A stretch of DNA of 64,000 nucleotides. It comes from Stereum hirsutum FP-91666 SS1 (taxonomy: Eukaryota; Basidiomycota; Agaricomycetes; Russulales; Stereaceae). Of the stretch, positions 1 to 11,505 are shown piece after piece; the first letter of the stretch is position 1, and each line of letters begins with the position of its first letter. A program made the position numbers and the translations under genes. The notes beneath the pieces are model-generated. The model was given only the letters and a program-made list of their open reading frames with translations, had not been told where the DNA came from and ran no database searches. The stretch is from NCBI RefSeq assembly GCF_000264905.1, contig NW_006763152.1, positions 1-64,000 on the forward strand, in the 5' to 3' direction.

Positions 1-788
1 TACGATACAGATGAAGACGAAATAAAATTCGTAAAATAACAGGACGAACCAGACGAGCAATCGCACACAGCTAGAGCCTCGATCCGGAGTAGGTCTTTGC
101 GACGCCGAACTCTCCGTCCATAGCGTATACGAGGGTGCTGACGTTTGAGAGGAACCATAGAATCAGATGAAAATGTTGAGCGCGCGTGTGAATCGAAAAG
201 TGAAAGAGTAGGCTCCATTGTGAACGAAGACTGTGGGAAGTACACAATTAGCGACAGGGGCTTTAAAGGAAACCAATTTCTCCATGAGTCCGCCAGTCCG
301 CCGACGTTCAACAATAAACGAAGGCACGAGAATGTGCACGTGATTGAATATTCCGGAACGTTCTTCGATCTTCTTAACGCACGTGACGTTGCTTTCCTCA
401 GGAAAGCAACGTTTCCTCTGAATCCGATGGCGCTTGATTCTACGCCGAGAAAGGAAATTTTCCAGTTTTTCGACACTACCTACAAGAACCTGGTACCCTT
501 TAGGGACCAGGAATCAAGTTGCCTTGAGGCGATCCGCGGACATCTGCACTGGCCTCGATCGGTACAGAGTCCAACAAGTTTCCTACTGTAATTTTCCTCT
601 TGTAGCCCCTTCCATTCCCATTTCTTATGATCGCTGATTTTACTCAGCATTCCACCAGAATAGACAGGGATGCCCTTCTGTGCACATCTCACGCGGCCTG
701 CACGTAGCCACGTTCGCGCTCCGTCTCGCATCGTCCCATCCGTCGCTGCTGTCACCCTCCTCCCAGCCACCCTGAGCGTCGTCACACC
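1..788. other. Intergenic stretch, no supported gene
   Basis: No open frame here shows family motifs or a convincing exon structure; the longest (145-591, + strand) has a composition that looks non-coding. Two short hairpin-forming inverted repeats are visible. One lies at 386-412, with perfect 12-bp arms and a 3-nt loop. The other lies near 484-507, with roughly 10-bp arms. The last part must contain the promoter of the transporter gene that starts at 789. Confidence 0.5.
386..412. repeat. Perfect inverted repeat (hairpin)
   Basis: The arm ACGTTGCTTTCC (386-397) is followed by TCA and then by its exact reverse complement (401-412). It lies about 380 bp upstream of the MFS gene start and outside any supported gene. 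No function can be assigned. Confidence 0.6.
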
Positions 789-2861
789 ATGACAACATAT
801 TCTCCTTCTACTCCGCATTCTCAGTCAGCTGTAGATTCGGGGGATGGTCTTGAAAAGACACAGGATACCGTTGTACGACATTTGTCACGATTATCTATTT
901 TTCCTGACTGGACTTTTACAGGTTGAGGTCAAAGCAGCTCCCACCTTTCCTGATGGTGGTACCAAGGCGTGGATGGCGGTTTTGGGTTGTTCCTTGGTCT
1001 CATTCACGTCATATGGTACGTCTGTATTGTTGCTTCAAACGCACAGTTACTTCACGACATCCACTTTGTGCAGGTCAATTGAACGCGTTCGGCGTCTTTC
1101 AAACGTACTATGCCGAACACCAACTGGCGGACCGTTCTGCCTCAGATATAAGTTGGATAGGAAGTATCCAGCTCAGCGCAATATACTTCTGCGGGCTTCT
1201 CTTGGGTCCTGCGATGGACCGCTACGGGGCTACGGTATAACTATTTCTCTTGTGTGTTTATGTGTTTTGCAACATCATATCTGAAGCTTCGGAATAGGTT
1301 CTGCTCGTTTCCGGTTGGCTGCTCTCGACGTTCTGTCTGATGATGCTTTCGCTTTCGAAAACATACTATCAGATATTCCTGTCGCACGGTCTTGGGTTTG
1401 GTATCGGACTCGCGCTTCAGTAAGTTGTTTCCGATTTTTTCTACTCTTCCATAGCTCAAACCCGACTTTTCAAAGATTCTATCCATTGGTATGCCCATCA
1501 GCTATGTAGATCACTCTTTCCCGCTGAATTAAATTATCAGCTTGTCATCCCCGCACAATGGTTCGGAAGGAAACGTGGTCTGGCTATGGGCATCGTCAGT
1601 AATTATATTTCCTATTACTATTTCACTGTTGACAGTGGTGTTCATAGGTTGTTGCTGGCGCCAATTTGAGCGGCGTGATATTCCCTATCATGCTGTCTAG
1701 ACTGTTTCAGTCGATTGGTTTCCCATGGGCCGTCCGAACGCTGGGTTTCATGTGCTTTGCACTTCAAGGAATTTCCATTCCATTCATCCGAACCAGGTTA
1801 CCACCGCGAGCAAACGCGCCGAGGTTCGACAAGACTATAACGAAAGATCGTGCATTTATTCTGCACGCTTTATCCGGATTCTTCATCTCTTTTGGTAAGA
1901 GATATTCATTCGAACATGGTCGATCTATTCGTACTGAGCGACTGTAATCCTAGCACTCTATACGCCGTTCTGGTACATCGAGCTCTTCGCAGTCCAACAG
2001 GGCGTCGGGACCACCCTGACATTCTACCTTATCGCCATCATGAATGCCGCAGGGCTAGTCGGTCGTGTGCTCCTAGGACAACTGAGTGACCTTGTGAGTT
2101 CTCTGTCCTTTGCACTATGTAGATATCCACAAAATTAATATTCACGCTGTACCTTTCGAACTGCAGATCGGAACGTTCAACATCACGATCTGCACATTGG
2201 TCCTTGGCTCTATCGCCACTCTAGCTATCTGGATAACGTCACATAGTTCTGGAGAGCTGGTAGTATTTGCTGTAATGTATGTAGTTTCCTGTTCAGTTTA
2301 GTGTTCCTCACTTGACCTTGCCGATGTGCTGACACTTGTTTCGTCTTTAGATATGGTCTTTCCGCTGGTATGGATACCCTGCCTGTTTCGACCGTTTATT
2401 CTGGCTGACGCTCAAGCATATACACATAGGGTCATATACATCCCTCGGCGCCGCCTGCACCACGAAGCTCACCAGTGCTCCTGCGCTCATTGGCGTGCGC
2501 GTGGGTATCTTTATGTAGGTCTATTTTAGATTTTTGGACTTGCGCTCTATCCACCAACTATGTCATTATGGAATACTCAACCAAATCATTAGGACTGCGA
2601 TGGCCCCTGGAATCCTGACCGGACCGTCCATCGCTGGAGGTACTGTTGTGTCTTAATTTCCAGTCTCCCTTTATCTCGTGTTCGCGGAGTCATGCTGACT
2701 TCAACGCACCTTTTTCTTGTGGATCTACAGCGTTACTTTCGGCCGCGAACGGATCATACATCGGGCTTCAGTGCTTCGTAGGCGTCATGCTTGGCCTTGG
2801 GGCAGTCTCGCTTTTGAGTTCTCGGCTTCTAGTGAACCGGTCTGTGACAGCTAGGATTTGA
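789..2861 (+). CDS. MFS monocarboxylate-transporter-like permease
   Basis: A plasma- or organelle-membrane secondary transporter of the major facilitator superfamily, most like the fungal monocarboxylate (Mch/MCT) group. The ATG at 789 opens exon 1, which splices at 869/922 and 1015/1074. After a polar N-terminus comes the family signature PDGGTKAWMAVLG at the start of TM1, then SYGQLNAFGVFQTYY and a SASDISWIGSIQ loop. Later exons carry QWFGRKRGLAMG (the inter-helix MFS motif), a central loop near PPRANAPRF, and C-terminal helices such as MNAAGLVGRVLLGQLSD. All exons join in frame with short introns, for example YGLSAG then GSYTSLGAA across an intron near 2358-2430. The substrate cannot be read from sequence; fungal members of this group often do not carry monocarboxylates. 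The gene appears intact. Confidence 0.85.
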
Positions 2862-4107
2862 GCCATGCCAAATTTTCCTGATTCAGAACCTCGTATTTTT
2901 TTAATATTTCGCCTTCTTTCTTCGTTGCCTCTGTGTTATTCGATGTCAATGATGTGTTACGACCTCGTATCATTTCTGCTAGCTATAGGAATGATCATCC
3001 GTGCGTTGTCGTGATCACTCGGCCTGCCTCATATGGAGGCGCGAAACCCATACCGAAGTGCAGCAGCGGTATCGGAGTGCGATGATTGGTTGCCGTTCTG
3101 CCGTATCCTTGTCTCTTGGGCAGGTTGATGTTCCAGTCACAATGGCACTCCCGTTCCGGTCAGTCAAGCGCCTCTTGAGGCCGTACGCCGCATAGTCTTA
3201 TCAGAATACTTATCACGTCCCGAAATAAACATAAGACAGTCCCTGTGTGCAGACTGAGATGGCAACTCGCCAGTGCTCATCAGGCCTCCACGTCTGTGTT
3301 CTTGTGTTCTTGTGTAACTGTGTTGCGGTGATACGTTGGTGCCAGTGATACAGTACTGGTAATCGTACATGCGAGTCTCAGGCCTTCGTGCCCGAGATAA
3401 GTAGCCTCTTGAGAATCCTCAATGTTTGAGAGAAGACGGTTCTCAATAAGCGGCATTGTGCTGGCCTCGACTGGTTTGGGGACGTGATCACCTTCGTTCA
3501 TGTATGCCTCAAGATGTACCTCGGCCTGTTTACGAAGTGTATACTGCGTTGCTCGAAGGGGTCTCTTCCGCACCCAGTAGCAGATCGAATGGTCTTGTTC
3601 AATTGACTGAGAACTTGCATCAGGTTCTGAGCGAGAAGAGAACACTTCGTCGGCGACCTATGGAACCTTTCAGCACTCAATTTATGCATTCTGGATCATC
3701 AACCACGCCGATGCAGAACAGGAAACGTCTTTGACATAGAGGAAATGAATGTACTGTGCGAGGCCATCTGTCAAATGGGCGCCATCTAATGAGACCCACC
3801 GACTCTGCCGTCCTTCTACATACCTTGCATCCATCTTCATGAGACAGATTGGAGAGAGCGAATATATGACACTGACAGATTGGGCTGCTCAAAGCGAGAA
3901 CATCATGATATGTCTTGGGCCAGGATAGAAACCACATGTATCCAGCGGACGAAGGGCAGGAAGCCCTACTACCATACACACTGCCAACTGATGCGGCTGT
4001 AAATTTTAATAGTGGTATAATTGATAATGATAAGGAGCGTCCTAGCAGCGGCGTGAATACTTGAACCCTCATCTGTCGCCTCTACTTACACTAACAACTT
4101 TCAAACC
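2862..4107. other. Intergenic; left copy of a duplicated upstream region
   Basis: I see no gene. From about 2990 onward the DNA resembles the stretch at about 6410-7330 in patches, for example around 3001-3160 versus 6412-6540, and the last 120 bp before each ATG. It is therefore the upstream half of a tandem segmental duplication. The block just before 4108 is the best-conserved part and probably contains the promoter. Confidence 0.6.
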
Positions 4108-6400
4108 ATGTCTTCCGCATCTGACTTGCGAAGCCTAATCGAGCATACTTTGGGATACCAGCTTATTGGAGCGTTCATCGCTGCCGTGTACGCCATTCAT
4201 TCATACCCATCCATCCCGTTAACTTGTTCTAAGCACTGACCGATGTTCGTTCTTGAATAGCATGTACGGAGTAACCGTGCTGCAAACATATATCTATTGG
4301 ATTCGATTTGCAAAGAAAGATTCAAAGAGACTTCGGGCTCTGGTACCTTTATTTCTGAAATTCAATGTGTTACGTCGAATACTTACTTCGTTGGCGCTCA
4401 TAGGTCATCTTCATCTGGTACCATTTTCATATAGTCTCGTCTGACTAATTTTTCATGCTGTTGTATCATCGTCAAGGGTCATCGACACGATATGCTCGGC
4501 GCTCGTATGTGCATCTCTGTACATAAACTTGGTACTGGACTGGGGTATTATTGAATCCTTGGAGAGAGTTCCAGTGTGAGTAAATAGATTTTCTTTTACA
4601 TCATGTGGGGGCTACTGGTGACTGACTGTCGAGCTTCTAGGACGTTTGCGGTGAGTCTAATTCGTTCACTCAGAAGTCACAAATATGTTAAGTTCTCATT
4701 TCACTCTGAACAGCTCGAAAATGGTTTAACAGTGAGACCTACTGGTGGTTTTATCATTGATCGATTACACGGGGATCTGACCATGTTATTTCTAGTGTCT
4801 CGTCACCCTCGTGGTGCAATGGTAATGCAAAACATTTAAATTGTACGGGACACGGTCTAACATCGGTACCTACTTGCTAGCTTCTTCGCTCATCGAGTCT
4901 GGCTTGGTTTGTGACACCCTGTATTCTTCCGCCCTCATACTCTCATGTATGCGACAGTGAGCAGTAAAGAAACCAAGATAATCCCAGCCATAATAGTACG
5001 TAAACGCACACAATCACTCAATATATTTTATTTGACGATTACCGTACTGTAGGCTATATGTTCCCTTGTTGGATTTGGTGAGTGAAGACTTTCTCGAGAC
5101 CTCTTGCCAGACTCAGGCTCATTGCTACAGTGCAGGTGGTGGATGCGGTACGTAAACACTATATTCGTGAAATCCAGACCATTATATCCTCTTCATCAAC
5201 AGCTCTAACCGCCCGAATCTTTATCACCAATATGAGTCTACAACTTGTCGAGACTGACAAATTCATCACCGTGAGGGCTCATCTAGCCTCCTGATCCATA
5301 ATCATGGGCCATCTCTAACATCTACCCCAGAATTCTTGCATTGTCTATCAAACCGCGGCTGCTGCTTGTGATATCCTCATCACGCTCTCGCTGTGGTACT
5401 ACTTGAGTCTCCAAAGAAGAAAGGACATGATAACTCGTCGGTGGGTTCATGATGGTTTCATTTTTCGTTGTTGACCAACTGATATTCACTTCCTGCATAT
5501 ATAGTGCTGACAGCACGCTGCAGTCCCTGGTGAGATATTTTATCAGCCGCGGAATTTTGACCAGGTATGTTTTTCTTTCTAAGCGGTAGTGTCCACTGAT
5601 TATGGATGGAATATATGTATAGCGTGATCCAAGTTTTGCTTGTGGCCACCGTACGTATTGTCAGCCCTACATTGGTATCAATCCTTATGTCTCCCTAGTA
5701 CGCCGGTGTTCGTTCGCAACAGGTCTGGATAATCTGGCAAGTCTGTCTGAGTAAAAGTACCGTTGCATATCACTCTCTTCGGTTCATCTCACATTTTACT
5801 GATTTAATCCTGTCATCTTCAGCCTATGTAAACTCCCTCCTTGCTATGTGAGAACTCTCGCTATTCTTGCCATGTATCACATCTGCTGAACCGCTCTTTC
5901 ACCATATTGTCTCTTTCTTCTAGCCTCAACGCGCGGGAATATCTCGGCAAGGCTCTCAATGGTCCCGACAACATCCGCACCATATCCGGACTTCGTTTCA
6001 ATATTGGCTCTGCGGCCAATTCTACCGCGCTTACGAGATTTAGTAACGCTGCGGGAGCTAATATCGAGCTTGGAGCTGGAAGTCAAAATGACCAGCGCGG
6101 CCAGGAGAGAGAGATCAAGTTCGCCAATTCTGTGCCACTAGAGCGCGAGAGCTCCTTTGGTAGGGTGTGAAGGACGCACAGGTAGAGAGTAGGAGAAATG
6201 GTTGCGAAGTTTTGCTGTCAGAACCTGCCAGTATGTTTTGTGGAATATGTCATGTTGTCGAAATCGATATACAAAAGCATGCGGTCCGGTTTACGCGTTA
6301 TTGATATTCATGAGGATCTAGGCTGCATGTCCATACGATCACCATGGTCATGGACCAAATCATGGAGGCTATGGTTCTGTATCATTTCTGCATGTGTAGA
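2990..6400 (+). repeat. Tandem segmental duplication, left unit
   Basis: This unit holds an upstream region and DUF6534 gene 1. It aligns by eye with the unit at about 6410-9540 in the same orientation, through promoter-proximal DNA, exons, several introns and some 3' flank. Non-coding parts have diverged with indels, so the duplication is not recent. Boundaries are approximate. Confidence 0.65.
4108..6170 (+). CDS. DUF6534 integral membrane protein, tandem copy 1
   Basis: A multi-pass membrane protein of the basidiomycete DUF6534 family, whose function is unknown. Exon 1 (4108-4187) encodes MSSASDLRSLIEHTLGYQ and joins in frame to exon 2 (4261-4342), which carries the hallmark MYGVTVLQTYIYWIRF. 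Exon 3 begins at 4404. Further small exons follow, including the FFAHRVWL segment near 4880-4905. The last exon has the family's C-terminal LNAREYL motif followed by a polar, Gly/Asn/Ser-rich tail ending at 6170. Many exons are tiny (10-30 nt), so the exact splicing of the middle needs transcript evidence. The gene is paralogous to the one at 7333, with exon order and introns matching one to one. Confidence 0.8.
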
Positions 6401-7332
6401 TCCTCCTTGATTTGTCGTGACCACACGCCCTGCTTAGCATAGAGATGTGAAAGCCGTTCCCAAGTGTAGCAGTATCAGAGTACGATGATTGGTTGACCTT
6501 CTGCCGTCCGCACTCCCATTTTAGTCAATCAAATGGCTCATGCTATGAGATCGTCCACTGCCTAGTGTTATTCAATACTGGCATGTACAGAACCTGTATT
6601 TATTCGGAGTTGATAGCTCACTGGCGCTCATCAGGCATCCACGTCCGCACCCCTGTGATGTGGCGAGGTGCTGGTGCCAATGAGAAACTCTACTCGCTCG
6701 TACACGTCAGCCTCGATACCCGAGACTGTCCTCTCGAGAAGTGTAAGTATAGATCATCATGTTACCCACAGTTACAGCGGTTCCGGACAATAATGGGAAT
6801 CAGGCTTTTTTCCACGCGTGACCAGAAAGAAGACTACCAAAATTCCAAACGAGACGCAGCTAGTAGACGGCAACTCATTCTGCGCCGCGGGGACCATGGC
6901 TGAGCTGCTTCAAGCTCGGGGCCTAGACAACGATTCCCTTTCCGAGCGGGCCATCATCAAAGTCGTGATGATCGGAATTTTAGGTTCCCTGCCTCAACTA
7001 GGTCATTGGCGTGACTCTCGTCGTTGGTGAGCCTGCATATGGAGAGTGTCATCTATTTCCCGCTGATTGCAGATACCTGGCGACAGTCAGGAGGATCACT
7101 GGGGCAGACATATGATGATGTCTTGCGCCATGAATAGAAACTGCTCACACGGGAGAGTATCCATCAGACAAGGGAGCGCAAGCTCTGCGGCCATGCACTC
7201 TGGAAACTTGCGTTTGATAACACGGCTGTGAATCTTACAAGTGGTATAAACGATACTCTTAAAGCGCATCCTGGAAGAAGTGTGAATATTTGAATCCTCA
7301 CCTGTCCATACTTTGCTGAGGGCTTTCAAATC
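6171..7332. other. Intergenic; right copy of the duplicated upstream region
   Basis: No gene is supported. The stretch from about 6410 repeats, in diverged form, the DNA found at about 3000-4100. Conservation rises in the final 120 bp before the ATG at 7333, consistent with a shared promoter. Confidence 0.6.
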
Positions 7333-9540
7333 ATGTCTTCTGCATCTGACTTGCGAAGCGCGATCGAGAATACCTTGGGATACCAGCTCATTGGAGCGTT
7401 CATCGCCGCCGCGTAAGCCATTCCTTCATACCAAACCATCCCGTGAACTTGCTCGAGGTGTTGACCGATGCTCGTTACTGCACAGCATGTACGGCGTGAC
7501 CGTGCTCCAAACGTACATTTATTGGATCAGGTTTGCAAAGAAGGATTCAAGGAAGCTTCGATCTTTGGTATGCTGATATCTAGCTATCAATATGTTCGTT
7601 TAACACTGACTCTGCTTCGTGGCTCATAGGTCATCTTCATTTGGTACAATTACACTACAATGTTTTCTAGCTACCTTCTCATGTCTTCATATCACTTTAA
7701 AGGGGAATCGACACGGTGTGCTCAGCTCTCGTTTGTGCATCTCTGTACAAGAACCTGGTACAGGACTGGGGTGTGCTCGATTCCCTGGAGAGCGTTCCAG
7801 TGTGAGTCCATATAATTCCTTGTGCCTGTCGCGGAGGAGTAACCATCATAACCACCATCTAGGACCTTTGCGGTGAGTCTCCTTTGTTCGCTCAGAAGTC
7901 ACAGACATGTTTAGTTCTCATTTCGGTCTGAACAGCTCGAGAACGGTTTTACTGTGAGACATATTAGTTCAATAGATGATCGTTGGCCGGTAACTGACCA
8001 TTCTACTCCTAGTGCTTCGTTACCGTCGTGGTGCAATGGTAACGCAGAATATTTACATTGTACTGGGCATGCTCTAACATCCTTCTCCATTCACTAGCTT
8101 CTTCGCTCATCGAGTCTGGCTTGGTCGGTGACACTCTAAATTCTGGCGGTCTCATATTCTCATGCATGTGACAGTGAGCGGTAAACAAAGCAAGATAATA
8201 CCGGTCGTAATAGTATGTAAACATCTGAAACTAATATTTTTTATTTGACGAACCACATCATGTAGGCGATATTTGCCCTGGTCGGATTTGGTGAGTGATG
8301 AGTTTCCAGAGTCTGGTTGTCTCACTCAAGCTCTTGATTACTGTGCAGGTGGCGGATGCGGTACGTGCACAATCCATCAGAGTGATTCATACTTTCTACA
8401 TCATCTTGGTCAACAGCCTTAACAGCACGGATGTTCATAACCAATCTAAATCTACAAGTGGTAGAGACCGACGTATTCATCAACGTGAGCGTTCAGTGCA
8501 GCCTATTAATGCATAATCATGAGCTACCTCTGACATATATTTCAGAATGCTTGCATTGTCGATCAAACTGCAGCTGCTGCCTGTGATATCCTAATCACAC
8601 TCTCGCTTTATTATTATTTGAATCTGGGTAGAAGGAAGGACTCGCTCACTCGTCGGTATGTCTATGCCGTTTTCATCTCCCTTTGATGATAGACCAATAT
8701 TCACTCTCTGCATCTACAGGGCTGACAGTGTCCTTCAGTCTCTGGTTATCTATTTCATCAGCCGTGGCATTTTGACGACGTACGTTTGTCGTTTGAAAGC
8801 TGTGCTCTCTACTCATTATTGACGGAATGCACAGCGTGTTTCAGATTTTGGCCGTGGCTACGGTACGTATGATTGACTTTGAGTTCGGTTTCATGCTCAT
8901 GCCTCCGTAGTACGCCGGTCTTCGGTCGCAACAGCTGTGGATAATCTGGCAGGTCTGTCTGAGCAAAGGTACTATTGCACATTTGTCACTTCCATCCACG
9001 TTTGTATGACATAACTCATATACCTCTTCTCTTGTTAGCCTACGTTAACTCTCTCCTCGCCATGTGAGCACGTCCACTATCCTCGCAATGCAATTCATAC
9101 GCTGAACCACTATTTGACTATATCGTTCCTTTCTTTTCAGCCTCAATGCGCGCGAATATCTCAGCAAGACCCTCAACGGTCCCGACAATATGCACACCAT
9201 ATCCGAACTTCGCTTTGATTGCGGACCTGCGACGAATTCTACTGGGATTACCGGATCCAGTCACGCAACGGGAGGGGCAGCTATCGAGCTCGGAACTGGA
9301 AGTCAAAATGACCAGGGCGACCAGGAGAAAGAGATCAAATTCTCCAATCCAACGCCACCGAAGAGCCAGAGTTCCTTCAGTAGGGTGTGAAGGAGGTATA
9401 GGTACTGGATGGGGAAAGTAGGTATGCAGGCGTCTCCGTGATTACCTACTGGCCTCTGCGAGGATACTTCAGATTGTTAAAGTCGTTTACAATAGTGTGG
9501 GATGAGGTTTATGCATTGTTTATATGTATGAGTAATCAGA
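6410..9540 (+). repeat. Tandem segmental duplication, right unit
   Basis: Second unit of the direct duplication, containing DUF6534 gene 2 with its upstream region. It is shorter than the left unit mainly in the upstream non-coding part. Boundaries are approximate. Confidence 0.65.
7333..9390 (+). CDS. DUF6534 integral membrane protein, tandem copy 2
   Basis: Paralogue of the gene at 4108 with the same exon plan. It opens with MSSASDLRSAIENTLGYQ. The second exon has MYGVTVLQTYIYWIRF, and later come the short exons and the LNAREYLSKTLNGPDN motif in the last exon before a polar tail ending in SSFSRV at 9390. Both copies keep open frames in every exon, and differences between them in coding parts are largely conservative, so both look functional. 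DUF6534 proteins are thought to be seven-helix-like membrane proteins of basidiomycetes with no known ligand. The start was chosen because it matches copy 1 and is preceded by the conserved upstream block. Confidence 0.8.
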
Positions 9541-11505
9541 TCACACGTCAATGCGACCAAAAGAAAACTTCTTGAAACCATGGACGTCCCGCATTGGTGA
9601 TGCGAAATACTAGTAATTATTGTACAGCCCGACGTCAAAATCAGGCATGAGATAAAGTGACATTCTTTTACTGAGAAGAACGAGGAAGGCAATACCTCTA
9701 TCTCCCTCCAAAAGGGCATATCTCAGGAACCTTACCCTCGAGGTCTCCGAGTAGCCAGTACCTCTTCTAAACAGATAGGGTGTTTCTCTAACCGCCACTA
9801 CGGGACTGTACACACGCCCAATTCGTAAACGTTCACAGGATTGGTTAGAAGTGGTAATTTGTATCCGCAGAGTCGCCTGCGACGCTATGGTCTATTGAAT
9901 CTGCCTATCGAGTGTGCGCTTGATGAGGGTACTCTATAATTCATTCAAGTACATGTGGCTAGCATCCACTCTGTATGATCTGCCTCGATACCCGAAACAA
10001 TATTAGGGCGACGACCAGGAATATCCACTGCTGGTTTGAAGTTCCCGAACTTAAGGTGTTACCCCGCGGAAGAAGATAGATAACCATCACTCACTTCTGT
10101 CTTCCATGTCTTCTGTGCTTCTTCCCGTGAGGAATTCGCTGACCTTTTCCCGAGAGGTTGAGGTGACCGTCGGCTGGATTTGATACTCCCCATACTATCG
10201 CAGTTCGAGAACTGAACTGTGCAGACCTATCACCTTCGTCTTCAACCAGGGACTGTGGAAGACAAAAGGGGTAAGCGGTAAGGATAAGTTTATGGGGAAT
10301 CCCTGGGGAAATCCCCTCCTGGTTGTCATCACCGAGTTAGATGGAGCTGTTTCGTTGTCGAGGCCTCGAATTATTTTGGTATCATATTCTTCAGACTGGA
10401 CTGAGTCTCGCTCTTCGAGATTTCGATTTCCAGAACTTGATGGAGGTGAACCGAGGCGGGGATCTTTGAGAATGACCGGGGACACCATGCGGTCTTCTCT
10501 TGGGCAACGATACTTCCCAGCTACATATGCATAGAAGTGCATATTATTCATTCTCCTCGGGTTGGTTCGATTTACGGTCGAAGACGCTGATATAAAGCAC
10601 CTACCACGAGCAATAATGCACCTGTTAGATGTCTCTCAGAATTGACTTCGATGTCTTTTCCTTTGTCTGTGGCCGTGTCTTCGTGCTATACCTATGTTCT
10701 TCGAATGCCCATACGTATCTATATTTCCTGAATTATTGGGTGTGAGTTCGATAACCCAAGTAGAGAGACTTCGAAAGTGATTGACACCGAATGGGCAGCC
10801 TGCATCTGTCACTTCCATCTTCAGCAGTAAATTACCTGTTTCAATCGAGATATTTTCATAAAACCTCACCGCGGAGATGAAGACATACAACATCTCCTGA
10901 ATGGGGAGAATCATCGAAAAGATCAGCAAACTTAGCGCTGAAAATAAACTTAGCACTCGAGAGAACCGTGCTCGGGAGAGCTGACAAGCTCGATTGATCA
11001 TGAGAGGTTGTGCAGTGAGCGACCGTATCGATCATTGTCCGACCTCTCAGATCTGAGAACCCACTCGACGCATCTGGCAAAAATACCAGTGCTGGTCCAT
11101 CCGGATACTTTGGGCTTACATAAAACACCACCAGCATGATCATCTTCTGAATCCAGGCTACAACCTTATAATTACGCTGTAGCTCCCGCGATTGGATCTC
11201 ATCTGGCGGGTTCCCGCAGGCAAGAATGATGGATCGCAAACGGTGGCCTGTATAATTCTATTCCCGTCTACTTATGTTCACATCGGCGGATACTCTGAAA
11301 GCCGATGCTTGTGCGATTATGGCAGTACGTGAGCCCTCAATGCATTCCGCGGAAGTCGCACGTGGGCACTCAGTGCGGTCCACTGATTTCAGCAGAAGCT
11401 CGTTCGATACCCTTCTCTCGCTCTTCCATGTTCTCTCTCCCACTTTTGTGTCGCTCACTCTCTCGAGTACACTCCAGGCCTTCGAGTATCCTTAATCTGA
11501 GAGCG
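9391..11505. other. Long stretch without a recognised gene
   Basis: The first 150 bp resemble the 3' flank of DUF6534 copy 1. On the minus strand, open frames at 11239-10856, 11001-10636 and 10551-10195 could be joined by short introns into a hypothetical protein with one hydrophobic segment (VLSLFSALSLLIFSMILP). I do not recognise a family and the splice signals are not decisive. An in-frame upstream ATG at 11305 precedes the monooxygenase start used below. Confidence 0.4.

Noticed and set aside
145..591. 148-codon + strand frame at the left edge
   Set aside because: No recognisable domain, low-complexity-free but atypical composition, and two hairpins lie within it; not enough to call a gene.
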